This document shows positions 1-8,214 of a DNA stretch of 64,000 nucleotides, piece after piece (position 1 is the first letter of the stretch; every line of letters starts with the position of its first letter). The notes below the pieces were generated by a model. The model was not told the origin of the DNA. It saw only the letters and a program-made list of their open reading frames with translations, and did no database searches. Origin of the DNA: Phycobacter azelaicus (GTDB lineage Bacteria > Pseudomonadota > Alphaproteobacteria > Rhodobacterales > Rhodobacteraceae); contig NZ_WKFH01000003.1 of the NCBI RefSeq assembly GCF_014884385.1, positions 310,001-374,000 on the forward strand, given 5' to 3'. The translations under genes and the position numbers were made by a program.

Positions 1-1047
1 ATTGCCGGTATCAGCGCAGCTGCACGCCTGTCGGATCTGGGCAGCGTCACGGTGCTGGAGGCGGAAGAGGCGCTTGGCTACCACGCTTCGGGTCGATCCG
101 CCGCGATGTTCGAGGAAAACTACGGCAACCCGGCCACCGTTGCCCTGAACAAGGCCAGTGCGGAGTATCACCGCACCGCCAATGGCGGCTATCTGACCCC
201 GCGCGGCTTCATGCTGGTGGCGGGTCCCGGCGAGGAAGAACAATTCACCGCCGATGTGAAAGAGCTGGACCTGCACCCGATCGCGGTTGAGGATGCCTAT
301 GCCCGCGTTCCCATTCTGAAACCTGAAACGGTCACGCTGGCCGCCCTGCATGAAGAGGCGCAGGATCTCGATACCGACCGCATGATCCAGGATTTCGCCC
401 GCGTCGTGCGTGGCGCTGGCGGTAAGGTTGTGACGAAAGCTGAAGTCACCGCGATCAGACATACCGGCGCAGGCTGGCAGGTCACGGCAGGCGGTGAGGT
501 CTATGCCGCCAAGCAACTGGTCAATGCCGCGGGAGCCTGGGTCGACCGCATCGCAGCCCTCGCCGGGGTTGATCCCATCGGTATTGTCCCCAAACGCCGT
601 TCCATGGCGCGGCTGCCTGCGCCGGGCGGGCATGATGTAACCTCCTGGCCGATGATGATGGGCGTGGGCGAGGGCTGGTATGCCAAACCCGATGCCGGCA
701 AGCTGCTGGTCTCCCCCGCCGATGCGGACCCTGTTGACCCCCATGACGCCTTTGCGGACGATATGGTGCTGGCCGAGGGACTGGCGCGTTATGAGGAAAA
801 GGTCACAGAACCCGTCACCCGCGTCGAAAGCAACTGGGCGGGCTTGCGCAGTTTCGTCCCGGATGGGGCGCTTGTTCTGGGCCCCGATCCTGCACGGCCC
901 GATTTCATCTGGTGCGCAGCGCAGGGCGGCTACGGCTTTCAGACCGCACCTGCCGCCTCGCGTCTGATCGCCGATCTGATCGGCGGCCGCCCATCAGAAC
1001 TGGACCGCGATATCCTCGCGGCCCTCTCTCCCGAAAGATTGCGCTGA
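1..1047 (+). CDS. FAD-dependent oxidoreductase (DAO/glycine oxidase-like), 5' partial
   Basis: The gene runs off the left edge. The frame is open from base 1, and the first residues (IAGISAAARLSDLG) are the end of a GxGxxG FAD-binding Rossmann motif, so only about ten N-terminal codons are missing. About 348 residues remain. They include the substrate-domain features of the D-amino-acid oxidase superfamily and a C-terminal GYGFQTAPAASRLIADLI segment typical of the second FAD contact of DAO-type enzymes. The likely reaction is oxidative deamination of an amino acid or secondary amine; the substrate cannot be read from sequence. The stop codon overlaps the next start (TGATG, shared A at 1047), so the two genes are probably translationally coupled. 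Confidence 0.85.
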   Translation: MAGISAAARLSDLGSVTVLEAEEALGYHASGRSAAMFEENYGNPATVALNKASAEYHRTANGGYLTPRGFMLVAGPGEEEQFTADVKELDLHPIAVEDAYARVPILKPETVTLAALHEEAQDLDTDRMIQDFARVVRGAGGKVVTKAEVTAIRHTGAGWQVTAGGEVYAAKQLVNAAGAWVDRIAALAGVDPIGIVPKRRSMARLPAPGGHDVTSWPMMMGVGEGWYAKPDAGKLLVSPADADPVDPHDAFADDMVLAEGLARYEEKVTEPVTRVESNWAGLRSFVPDGALVLGPDPARPDFIWCAAQGGYGFQTAPAASRLIADLIGGRPSELDRDILAALSPERLR

Positions 1048-1703
1048 TGCCCATTCGTTCCACTCCCGGCTCTGCGTCTGTCACCGAAAGTCAGGATGGG
1101 AAGCTGTTCGCCCCCTCCGCCGCGCGCAATCTGGAGCCGCTTTGTGATCTGCTGGAAGAGATCGCACCCAAGTCAGGTCAGGCATTGGAGATCGCCAGCG
1201 GCACCGGCCAGCACGTGGTGGCCTATGCCGCCCGCCTGCCGAGCCTCATCTGGCAACCGAGTGAGGTAGACGCCACCCGCCGCGCCAGTATCGATATCCA
1301 TGCTGCCGAGGCCGACCTAGATAACATCCGTCCCGCGCAAGAGCTGGATGCCACCGCCCCCGGCTGGGCGCAGAGTGTTGAGCCCGTCGATTTCATCGTT
1401 CTGTCGAACCTCTTGCACCTCATCACCGAAAATGACGCAAAGACCCTGATCCGCGAGGCCGCGCGCGCCCTGAAACCATCGGGAAAGCTCTGCATCTACG
1501 GCCCTTTCATGCGAGCCGAGGAGCTGACCAGCGAGGGCGACCGTGCCTTTCATGCCTCCCTCATCGCTCATGATCCGGACATCGGCTACAAGGACGATTT
1601 CGACACCATCGACTGGATACAGAATTCGGGCCTCGACATGGCAGACGTGATCGAAATGCCCGCCAACAACCTCGCGCTGGTGGGGCAAAAGCCGGATTTC
1701 TGA
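1047..1703 (+). CDS. DUF938 family SAM-dependent methyltransferase-like protein
   Basis: A 218-residue protein starting at the ATG that overlaps the stop of the upstream oxidoreductase. Residues around 45-60 carry the motif I-like EIASGTGQHVVAYA of class I SAM-dependent methyltransferases. The middle segment FIVLSNLLHLI matches the acidic/hydrophobic post-motif region, and KLCIYGPF follows. Length and motifs fit the DUF938 family, which is widespread in proteobacteria and has no established substrate. A longer in-frame extension upstream (to about 912) is only overlap with the preceding gene. Coupling to a flavin amine oxidase is suggestive but does not define a function. Confidence 0.8.
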   Translation: MPIRSTPGSASVTESQDGKLFAPSAARNLEPLCDLLEEIAPKSGQALEIASGTGQHVVAYAARLPSLIWQPSEVDATRRASIDIHAAEADLDNIRPAQELDATAPGWAQSVEPVDFIVLSNLLHLITENDAKTLIREAARALKPSGKLCIYGPFMRAEELTSEGDRAFHASLIAHDPDIGYKDDFDTIDWIQNSGLDMADVIEMPANNLALVGQKPDF

Positions 1704-1777
1704 CCCAGATCAAGGCCGCTTGTCCCTACCCACCCTACTCCTTCGAAAAATCGAATATGAAGATCGAAGGAAAACCG

Positions 1778-2116
1778 ATGGACTGGCATGACAAACTCGA
1801 CAAGACCCGCGCAGGCCTGCGCAACCTGAACCGGGCGATCCCCGACACGGCGCAGGCTTTTGGCGCGCTGGGAAAGGCCGTGAAACAGGGGGGAACGCTG
1901 GAATTCAAGCAAAAGGAATTCGTCGCCCTGGGCATCGCAGTCGCCCTGCGCTGCGAGGATTGCATCGGCCTGCACGTCGAGACGCTGATAAAGGCAGGCG
2001 CCAGCCGAGAGGAAGTGGCCGATGTGCTGGCCATGTCGATCCAGATGGGCGGTGGCCCCTCGATGATGTATGCCGCCAAGGCGATGACATGCTTTGATGA
2101 ACTGACAGCGGGATAA
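1778..2116 (+). CDS. Carboxymuconolactone decarboxylase / AhpD-like family protein
   Basis: The 112-residue product has the CMD/AhpD fold signature. FVALGIAVALRCEDCIGLHVETLIKAG contains the paired cysteines C-x-x-C and the following histidine that form the redox site of AhpD-type alkylhydroperoxidases, and AKAMTCFDEL is the usual C-terminal helix. I chose the second ATG (1778) over 1757 because an AAGGA ribosome-binding site at 1767-1771 sits 6 nt upstream of it. Family members either reduce peroxides or act as small decarboxylases. The Cys-x-x-Cys-x3-His arrangement favours the peroxidatic type, but the reductant and substrate are unknown. It lies between two unrelated small genes on the same strand. 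Confidence 0.85.
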   Translation: MDWHDKLDKTRAGLRNLNRAIPDTAQAFGALGKAVKQGGTLEFKQKEFVALGIAVALRCEDCIGLHVETLIKAGASREEVADVLAMSIQMGGGPSMMYAAKAMTCFDELTAG

Positions 2117-2176
2117 TCGCTGACAGAGCGAAACAGAATGGCTAGGCTTCCCAAAACTCCAAACCGGGAGCCTGCC

Positions 2177-2767
2177 ATGAAAGACGAGTGTCACACACCC
2201 ACCTGGACCAGCTTTGAAGAAGCGGGAAAGGCCGACTGGGACGCGGTCATGGAGTATGAGGAGGCTTACAACGCCGCCCTGCCCGACCGCATCCTGGATG
2301 CGATCCGCTCGCTTGACGAGGACTGGACGCCCTATCCCGTCAACCGCTACCAACACTGTCTGCAGGCCGCGACCCGCGCCCATGCCGATGGCGCCGATGA
2401 TGAGATCATTGTCGCCGCTCTGGTGCATGACGTGGGTGATATCCTGTCGCCCTACAATCACGGTGAACTGGCCGCCGCGATGATGAAACCCTACGTGAGC
2501 GAGCGCACCTGGTGGATCCTGAAACACCACTGCGTCTTCCAAGGGTATTACTACAATCACCACCTTGGCGGGGACCGACATGCCCGCGACAAATACAGCG
2601 ACAGCCCCTATTGGGAAGACTGCCGCAAGTTCTGTCACGACTACGATCAATGCGCATTCGACCCGGATTATCCGACGAAACCACTGGAGTTTTTCGAGCC
2701 GATCCTGCGTCGGGTATTGGCGCGCGGTGAAGGCCACATGGAGCTGAACGAGACCCGCGACGGCTGA
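2177..2767 (+). CDS. HD-domain protein, candidate PhnZ/MIOX-like diiron oxygenase
   Basis: The protein has 196 residues from the ATG at 2177 (GGGAG at 2166-2170, 6 nt spacing; an upstream in-frame ATG at 2138 lacks a site). It has a classical HD motif at H84-D85 (ALVHDVGD). By eye the other potential metal ligands fall at H60 (RYQHCLQAA), H95 (YNHGEL), H118 (ILKHHCVFQ) and an Asp near D162. That six-ligand pattern is the one described for the mixed-valent diiron oxygenases PhnZ and myo-inositol oxygenase. H60-H84 spacing (24) and the SERxxxxIxxxH segment resemble my recollection of PhnZ. Ordinary annotation would be HD phosphohydrolase. The oxygenase idea is inference from ligand pattern only. 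It is convergent with lrgB, 6 bp away. Confidence 0.75.
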   Translation: MKDECHTPTWTSFEEAGKADWDAVMEYEEAYNAALPDRILDAIRSLDEDWTPYPVNRYQHCLQAATRAHADGADDEIIVAALVHDVGDILSPYNHGELAAAMMKPYVSERTWWILKHHCVFQGYYYNHHLGGDRHARDKYSDSPYWEDCRKFCHDYDQCAFDPDYPTKPLEFFEPILRRVLARGEGHMELNETRDG

Positions 2768-2773
2768 TTTAGG

Positions 2774-3505
2774 TCAGCTGCCCAGCAGCCAGACGACCCC
2801 GCCCCAGATCAGCGGCAGCAGCAGTGCGGTTGCTAATGCGTTGAGCCCCATCGCAAGGCCGGAAAAGGCACCCGCGGTTTCATTCACCTGCAAGGCACGG
2901 GCCGTGCCGATACCATGGCTGGCAGTGCCGATCGCCAGCCCCCGCGCGCGCCAGTCGACAACACCGGTCATGTCCAAGAGCTTGGGCCCCAGCATGGCGC
3001 CAAGGATCCCTGTGACGATCACCAGAACCGCCGTCAGCGAGGGCAGCCCGCCCAGTTTCTCGGCAATGCCCATGGCAACGGGGGCTGTCACCGATTTGGG
3101 CGCAAGCGAGGCCAGCACCGCCTGTGACCCGCCAAGAAGCCAGGCCACGCATACTGCCGACAGGATCGCCGTCAGCGACCCCGCAACAAGGCTCACGGCA
3201 ATCGCCAGAGCGGATCTGCGCACCCGGTGCCATTGTCGGTAAAGCGGCACCGCAAGGGCGACCGTGGCTGGCCCGAGCAGGAAATGCACAAACTGCGCCC
3301 CTTCGAAATAGGTGCCATAATCCGTGCCGGTCAGCACCAGGACCGCCACCACGATCAGCACCGCGCCCAACACCGGATTGAGCAGTGGATTGCGGCCCAT
3401 CCGCTCAAAAACGGCACTGGCCGCTTGAAACGCCACCAATGTCAGGGTCAGGTGAAACAGAGGCGAAGCGCTGAGGTAGACCCAGGTATCCTGAAGGCTA
3501 TCCAT
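2774..3505 (-). CDS. lrgB: LrgB/CidB family membrane protein
   Basis: A 243-residue polytopic protein with seven to eight hydrophobic segments. It carries the LrgB signatures PKSVTAPVAMGIAEKLGG (around residue 140) and GTASHGIGTARALQVNETAGAFSGLAMGL near the C terminus. Its start overlaps the end of the LrgA gene by 8 bp, the standard lrgAB arrangement. In Firmicutes LrgAB/CidAB are described as antiholin/holin-like and more recently linked to pyruvate transport. The plant homologue PLGG1 exports glycolate and glycerate. Several 2-hydroxyacid enzymes lie within 20 kb (6.7-8.1, 10.1-11.0 and 24.0 kb), which makes a small-organic-acid transporter role plausible but unproven. Confidence 0.9.
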   Translation of the reverse strand: MDSLQDTWVYLSASPLFHLTLTLVAFQAASAVFERMGRNPLLNPVLGAVLIVVAVLVLTGTDYGTYFEGAQFVHFLLGPATVALAVPLYRQWHRVRRSALAIAVSLVAGSLTAILSAVCVAWLLGGSQAVLASLAPKSVTAPVAMGIAEKLGGLPSLTAVLVIVTGILGAMLGPKLLDMTGVVDWRARGLAIGTASHGIGTARALQVNETAGAFSGLAMGLNALATALLLPLIWGGVVWLLGS

Positions 3506-3857
3506 CGCCGTTCTCCGGGCTTTCCCCCTTGCCCAGCCACTGCATCAACAGGCCGGTCACCGCGATTGTGACAAGGGTTGAGATGACCAGCGCCAGGCCA
3601 AGCGGCAGCAGCGCCTCCCCCAGAAGTTGGAAATGCAGGATCACGCCAGTGCCCGCAGGCACGAATAGCAACGACATGGAGCGCAGCAGACCATCCGCCG
3701 TCTGATCCAGCCGCTTTGGCACATGGCCGCGCAGCATCAGGAAGGTGAACAAGAAGACCATCCCCAGAACCGGCCCCGGCACGGGAAGCGCAAGCGCGCC
3801 CGTGATGAACTCCCCGGCCAGTTGGCAGACCAGGATCAATGTGAGGTAGCCGAGCAT
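3498..3857 (-). CDS. lrgA: LrgA/CidA family membrane protein
   Basis: This 119-residue membrane protein has four predicted transmembrane stretches and the family core PVPGPVLGMVFLF followed by SLLFVPAGTGVI, which is diagnostic for CidA/LrgA. I start it at the ATG at 3857 because a strong GGGAGGAA site lies just upstream. The longer frame to 3926 begins with a non-hydrophobic, Arg-rich extension that overlaps the terminator region. It forms a two-gene operon with lrgB (8-bp overlap) on the minus strand. A ten-gene-family-wide role in murein hydrolase control is known in Gram-positives; in alphaproteobacteria the function is not settled. Confidence 0.88.
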   Translation of the reverse strand: MLGYLTLILVCQLAGEFITGALALPVPGPVLGMVFLFTFLMLRGHVPKRLDQTADGLLRSMSLLFVPAGTGVILHFQLLGEALLPLGLALVISTLVTIAVTGLLMQWLGKGESPENGDG

Positions 3858-3926
3858 CCCATTCCTCCCCCTTGGATGGCCCAACTGTTGCACCCTGCCG
3901 CTGACCAGACAAGCGCCCGTTTCCAA

Positions 3927-3957
3927 ACAAAAAGCCCCGGCACATGGACCGGGGCTT
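3927..3957 (-). terminator. Rho-independent terminator downstream of the DMGDH-family gene
   Basis: A 9-bp perfect GC-rich stem (3932-3940 with 3949-3957, loop CACATGGA) is followed on the minus strand by a T-run (the A-rich stretch at 3927-3931 of the + strand). It begins 23 nt after the stop of the 3980-6487 gene and separates it from lrgA. Confidence 0.85.
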
Positions 3958-3979
3958 CGATGGGGTCTGCGAAGGTGGC

Positions 3980-6487
3980 TTAGCCGTCCTTGCGGATGGT
4001 CTCGTTCTTGGGGTCATACGGGCTGTCGCAGGTCACGACCGCATCCCACAGCTTGTCCTGCATCTTGACCTTCAGCTTGGTGCCTTCGACCGCCAGATCG
4101 GGGGTGACATAGCCCATGCCGATGCTCTTCTCGAAGGCCACCGAATAGCCGCCAGAGGTGAGACGCCCGACACGGGTGCCATCCTCGGCATAAAGCGCCT
4201 CGCGTCCCCAAGGGTCAGCGTCGGCAGGTCCATCGATCAGAAGCGTGCAGCATTTGGCGCGGATGCCCTTTTCGACCATCGCTTCCTTGCCGTGGAACTC
4301 TTTCTCAAGATCGACAAAGCGCGGCAGGTCCGCCTCCAGCGGAGTGGCGTCACGGCCCAGCTCGGTGCCGAAGGCGCGATAGCTTTTCTCCTGACGCAGC
4401 CAGTTCTGGGCGCGGGCGCCGACCAGCTTCATTCCGTGTTTCTCACCAGCCTTGTTCAGAAGATCCCAGAGGTAGGTCTGCATCTCGATCGGGTGGTGCA
4501 GTTCCCAGCCCAGCTCGCCCGTGTAGGCCACACGGATCGCATTCACGGGGCACATTCCCAGTTCGATCTGCCGCGCCGAGAGCCAGGGGAAGCGCTTGTT
4601 CGACAGCGCCGTTTCGGGGTCGGCGTCCACGATCACCTCTTTCAGCACATCGCGGGATTTCGGGCCCGCGATGGCAAAGACGCCCCACTGGGTGGTCACG
4701 TCCTGGATCTCGATATAGCCGAACTCCTCCATCTTGTCCTCAGCCGCCTTGCGCAGGAAGTCGGCGTCATATTCGCTCCAAGCGCCAGCCGAGACGAGGT
4801 AGTAATTGTTCTCGCCATTGCGCACGATGGTGTATTCGGTGCGGGTGGTGCCCGCCGAGGTCAGCGCATAGGTCAGGTTGATGCGGCCCACTTTCGGCAG
4901 CTTGTTGCAGGTGAACCAGTCCAGGAACTGCGTCGCCCCGGGACCTTTGATCACGTGTTTGGTAAAGGCGGTCGCATCGATCATGCCCACGCCATTCCGG
5001 ATCGCTTTGGCCTCTTCGACGGCATACTGCCACCAGCCGCCACGGCGGAAGGAGCGTGCCTCCTTGTCGAAATTGTCCGGCGCGTCCAGCGGGCCATAGT
5101 AGTTCGGCCGTTCCCAGCCGTTGACCCAGCCAAATTGCGCGCCGCGCGCCTTTTGCCGGTCATAGGCCGGGGCGGTCCGCAGAGGACGGCAGGCTTCGCG
5201 TTCCTCATCCGGGTGGTGCAGGATGTAGACGTGCTCGTAGCATTCCTCGTTCTTGCGCGCGGCGAACTCGGTGGTCATCCAGTTAGAGGAATAGCGTTTC
5301 GGGTCGAGCGAGGCCATGTCGATCTCGGCTTCGCCATCGACCATCATCTGCGCCAGGTAATAGCCTGTACCGCCCGCGGCGGTGATCCCGAAGGAGAAGC
5401 CCTCGGCCAGCCACATGTTGCGCAGGCCCGGCGCCGGACCGACCAGCGGATTGCCGTCGGGCGTGTAGCAGATCGGACCGTTGAAATCGTCCTTCAGGCC
5501 GCTTTCGGCGCAGGAGGGCACCCGCTCTGCCATTGCCATGTACTGATCGGCGATCCGGTCCAGATCCAGCGGGAACAGATCGGCGCGGAAGCTGTCCGGC
5601 ACGCCGTGCTCGAACCGTGCGGGCGCGCCATGTTCATAGATGCCAAGGATCCAGCCGCCGCGCTCCTCGCGGGCATAAGATTCATTGTCGGCATCACGGA
5701 TCACCGGGTGCTCGGGGTTGCCCGCCTCGCGCCACTTTACCAGCTCTGGGTCCTTGTCCATGACGATAAATGTGTGCTCGACCGGGATCGCGGGCATCTT
5801 GATGCCTAGCATCTTGGCAGTGCGCTGCGCGTGGTTGCCCGACGCGGTCACCACATGCTCGGCGGTGATCACCACCTGCTCGTCCGAGGGGACAAGGTTG
5901 CCGCCCTGCTCCACCATCTTGGTACAGGTCACTTCCCAATGGGTGCCGTTCCAATGGAAGGCATCGGCCTGCATCTTGCGCACGATCTCAACCCCGCGCT
6001 GCCGCGCGCCCTTGGCCATCGCCTGGGTCACGTCGGCGGGGTTAATATAGCCATCCTCGGTGTGATAGATCGCGCCCTTCAGGTCGGAGGTTTCGATCAG
6101 CGGCCACCGCTCCTTGATCTGGTCGGGGGTGAGCCACTCGTATTTCACATCGCAGGTTTCCGCGGTGGATGCATAGAGCATGTATTCATCCATCCGCTCC
6201 TGTGTCTGCGCCATGCGCAGGTTGCCGACCACGGCAAAGCCCGCGTTGAGGCCTGTTTCCTCTTCCAGGGTCTTGTAGAAATCGACCGAGTATTTGTGGA
6301 TGTGCGTGGTCGCGTAGGACATGTTGAACAGCGGCAGCAGACCGGCGGCGTGCCAGGTGGAGCCGGAGGTCAGCTCGTCCCGCTCGATCAGCATCACATC
6401 GTCCCAGCCCGCCTTGGCCAGGTGATAGGCGATCGAGGTTCCGACGGCGCCGCCGCCGACAACCAGTGCTTTGACTTGGGTTTTCAT
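3980..6487 (-). CDS. Dimethylglycine/sarcosine dehydrogenase family flavoprotein (DAO + GcvT)
   Basis: The protein has 835 residues. An N-terminal FAD domain carries VVGGGAVGTSIAYHLAKAG (residues 9-27). The GSTWHAAGLL segment has its histidine (H46) at the position where dimethylglycine dehydrogenase binds FAD covalently. A FAO_M central domain lies around 375-430, and a C-terminal aminomethyltransferase (GcvT) domain pair from about 440 to 820 has the folate-binding hallmarks (TELGWELH-like TGELGWELHHP, GRDATPLEADLP). Known family enzymes oxidatively demethylate dimethylglycine or sarcosine and pass the methyl group to tetrahydrofolate. This fits the last steps of glycine betaine breakdown, which the carnitine locus at 33-38 kb would feed. 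Exact substrate (dimethylglycine, sarcosine or another N-methyl amine) cannot be decided. A terminator follows it. Confidence 0.9.
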   Translation of the reverse strand: MKTQVKALVVGGGAVGTSIAYHLAKAGWDDVMLIERDELTSGSTWHAAGLLPLFNMSYATTHIHKYSVDFYKTLEEETGLNAGFAVVGNLRMAQTQERMDEYMLYASTAETCDVKYEWLTPDQIKERWPLIETSDLKGAIYHTEDGYINPADVTQAMAKGARQRGVEIVRKMQADAFHWNGTHWEVTCTKMVEQGGNLVPSDEQVVITAEHVVTASGNHAQRTAKMLGIKMPAIPVEHTFIVMDKDPELVKWREAGNPEHPVIRDADNESYAREERGGWILGIYEHGAPARFEHGVPDSFRADLFPLDLDRIADQYMAMAERVPSCAESGLKDDFNGPICYTPDGNPLVGPAPGLRNMWLAEGFSFGITAAGGTGYYLAQMMVDGEAEIDMASLDPKRYSSNWMTTEFAARKNEECYEHVYILHHPDEEREACRPLRTAPAYDRQKARGAQFGWVNGWERPNYYGPLDAPDNFDKEARSFRRGGWWQYAVEEAKAIRNGVGMIDATAFTKHVIKGPGATQFLDWFTCNKLPKVGRINLTYALTSAGTTRTEYTIVRNGENNYYLVSAGAWSEYDADFLRKAAEDKMEEFGYIEIQDVTTQWGVFAIAGPKSRDVLKEVIVDADPETALSNKRFPWLSARQIELGMCPVNAIRVAYTGELGWELHHPIEMQTYLWDLLNKAGEKHGMKLVGARAQNWLRQEKSYRAFGTELGRDATPLEADLPRFVDLEKEFHGKEAMVEKGIRAKCCTLLIDGPADADPWGREALYAEDGTRVGRLTSGGYSVAFEKSIGMGYVTPDLAVEGTKLKVKMQDKLWDAVVTCDSPYDPKNETIRKDG

Positions 6488-6650
6488 GTCCCGCTTCTCC
6501 GGAAGAAATGACTAGGCTTTCCCAATCATATGCCGGAATTCGCGGGCGCGACGCGAAATCCATCCGACGCAAAAATCGACAAAACCGACCTTTCGCGTCA
6601 TGGCGGTCGCAATATTGTCCCCGGCTGCACCCAAAGGCAGCCAAAAATGC

Positions 6651-6679
6651 AAAAGACGGCGCAGAATTGCCCCGCGCCG
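6651..6679 (-). terminator. Weak terminator-like hairpin before the DMGDH-family gene
   Basis: CGGCGC at 6657-6662 can pair with GCGCCG at 6674-6679 with an 11-nt loop. On the minus strand it is followed by TCTTTT. It lies 35-63 bp upstream of the stop codon end of the 6714-8117 gene as read on the minus strand, i.e. just downstream of that gene. The stem is short, so this is tentative. Confidence 0.4.
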
Positions 6680-6713
6680 CCCGTGTTCCGCTCAGGTTCT
6701 TAACCTGTCAGAA

Positions 6714-8117
6714 TCAGTCGCTGATGATCTTGCCGGGGTTCATGATATTGTCCGGATCCAGCGCCGCCTTGACCGCTGCCATGTACCGGGTCGCAGCACC
6801 CAGTTCCTTGTTCAGATAAGGGCGTTTGCCCTGGCCGATCCCGTGTTCGCCGGTGCAGGTGCCATCCATCGAAATCGCCATATCATTGAGCCAGCCGATA
6901 TAGTCATCAGCTTTCTGGCGTTCCTCGGCGCTGTCCATATCAATCAGCAGAAGGGCATGGAAGTTGCCGTCGCCCACATGGCCGACCATAGGAGCCAGAA
7001 GGCCCATTTCCTCGGCCTTGTCGCGGGCCTTGCCAACACATTCCGCAAGGCGCGAGATCGGCACACAGACATCCGTAGACAGCCCCTTGGCGCCGGGGCG
7101 CAGGCCAAGGCCCGCCCAATACATGTCATGGCGCGCCTGCCACAGCTTGTTGCGCTCTTCGGCGGTGGAGGTCGCTTCGAAGTCAAACCCGCCGAATTCC
7201 TCGGCGATGGAGTTGAACATATCGGCCTGCTCCACCACGCCCGCCTCGGAGCCGTGGAACTCTAGCAGCAGAAGCGGCACCTCGGGCAGATCCAGCTTGG
7301 AATAGGTATTGGCGGCCTTCACGCTCATGGTGTCCAAAAGCTCGATCCGGGCCACCGGGATGCCGTATTGGATGGTCATCATCACCGCGCGGCAGGCATC
7401 GTCGACGCTGCGAAAGGCACAGCGGGCCGAGCGGATCGCCTCGGGAATGCCCTGCAGACGCAGGGTGATCTCGGTAATCAGACCGAGCGTGCCCTCTGAC
7501 CCGACCATAAGCCGGGTCAGATCATACCCAGCTGAAGACTTCTTGGCGCGCTGCGCGGTGCGGATCACCTCGCCGTCGGCCATCACGACCTCAAGTGCGA
7601 TCACATTGTCCTTCATTGTGCCATAGCGCACCGCATTGGTGCCAGAGGCCCGCGTCGCCGCCATGCCGCCCAGCGAGGCATTGGCGCCGGGATCAATCGG
7701 GAAGAACAGCCCCTGGTCGCGCAGGAAGGTGTTGAGCTGCTCGCGCGTGACACCGGGCTGCACCACCACATCCAGATCTTCGGCATGAACGGCGAGAATC
7801 TTGTCCATTCGGCTCATGTCCACAGAAATGCCACCCGCAGGCGCGTTCACATGACCCTCTAGTGAGGTGCCGGTGCCAAATGGAATGACCGGCACGCCAT
7901 ATTGCGCGCAGACCTTAACGATATCGGAAACCTCTTGCGTAGAGGTCGGGAAAACCACCGCGTCGGGCGCCTGATTGTCGATCCAGGTGGTGGTGTGGCC
8001 GTGCTGTTCGCGAATGGCCTGCCCTGTCTGCAAGCGATCCGCAAACTGCTGTTTCAAAACCCCAAGCGCGGCTTTGATGCCCGGTTCGTTGCGCGGCAGT
8101 GATGTGGCTTGCACCAT
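6714..8117 (-). CDS. FAD-binding oxidase, D-lactate/glycolate dehydrogenase type (GlcD-like)
   Basis: A 467-residue enzyme of the VAO/PCMH flavoprotein superfamily. The FAD-binding-4 domain has the pyrophosphate loop PFGTGTSLEGHVN around residue 80 and GANASLGGMAATRASGTNAVRYG. The FAD-oxidase C domain has the metal/substrate motif MVGHVGDGNFHALLL and the C-terminal CTGEHGIGQGKRPYL plus PDNIMNPGKI. These are the signatures of D-lactate dehydrogenase (cytochrome) Dld and glycolate oxidase GlcD. The enzyme would oxidise a D-2-hydroxyacid and pass electrons to the respiratory chain. I start at 8117 because AAGGGA lies 5-6 nt upstream; the ATG at 8138 overlaps that site. No GlcE/GlcF partners adjoin it, favouring a single-subunit D-lactate dehydrogenase-like enzyme. 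Confidence 0.9.
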   Translation of the reverse strand: MVQATSLPRNEPGIKAALGVLKQQFADRLQTGQAIREQHGHTTTWIDNQAPDAVVFPTSTQEVSDIVKVCAQYGVPVIPFGTGTSLEGHVNAPAGGISVDMSRMDKILAVHAEDLDVVVQPGVTREQLNTFLRDQGLFFPIDPGANASLGGMAATRASGTNAVRYGTMKDNVIALEVVMADGEVIRTAQRAKKSSAGYDLTRLMVGSEGTLGLITEITLRLQGIPEAIRSARCAFRSVDDACRAVMMTIQYGIPVARIELLDTMSVKAANTYSKLDLPEVPLLLLEFHGSEAGVVEQADMFNSIAEEFGGFDFEATSTAEERNKLWQARHDMYWAGLGLRPGAKGLSTDVCVPISRLAECVGKARDKAEEMGLLAPMVGHVGDGNFHALLLIDMDSAEERQKADDYIGWLNDMAISMDGTCTGEHGIGQGKRPYLNKELGAATRYMAAVKAALDPDNIMNPGKIISD

Positions 8118-8214
8118 GGCTGTTCCCTTCTCCTCCATTTACGTGTTGTCATGTCAACACGCGGGCAAACTATACATCTCCCGCGCCCATATGCAAGCGA
8201 GCGCGGGACTTGTC

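Noticed and set aside
1586..2737. 383-codon minus-strand ORF
   Set aside because: Antisense to the AhpD-like and HD genes; no domain recognised.
3944..5809. 621-codon ORF on the + strand
   Set aside because: It is antisense to the DMGDH-family gene, whose motifs are complete on the minus strand; high-GC antisense frames are often open. No recognisable domain.
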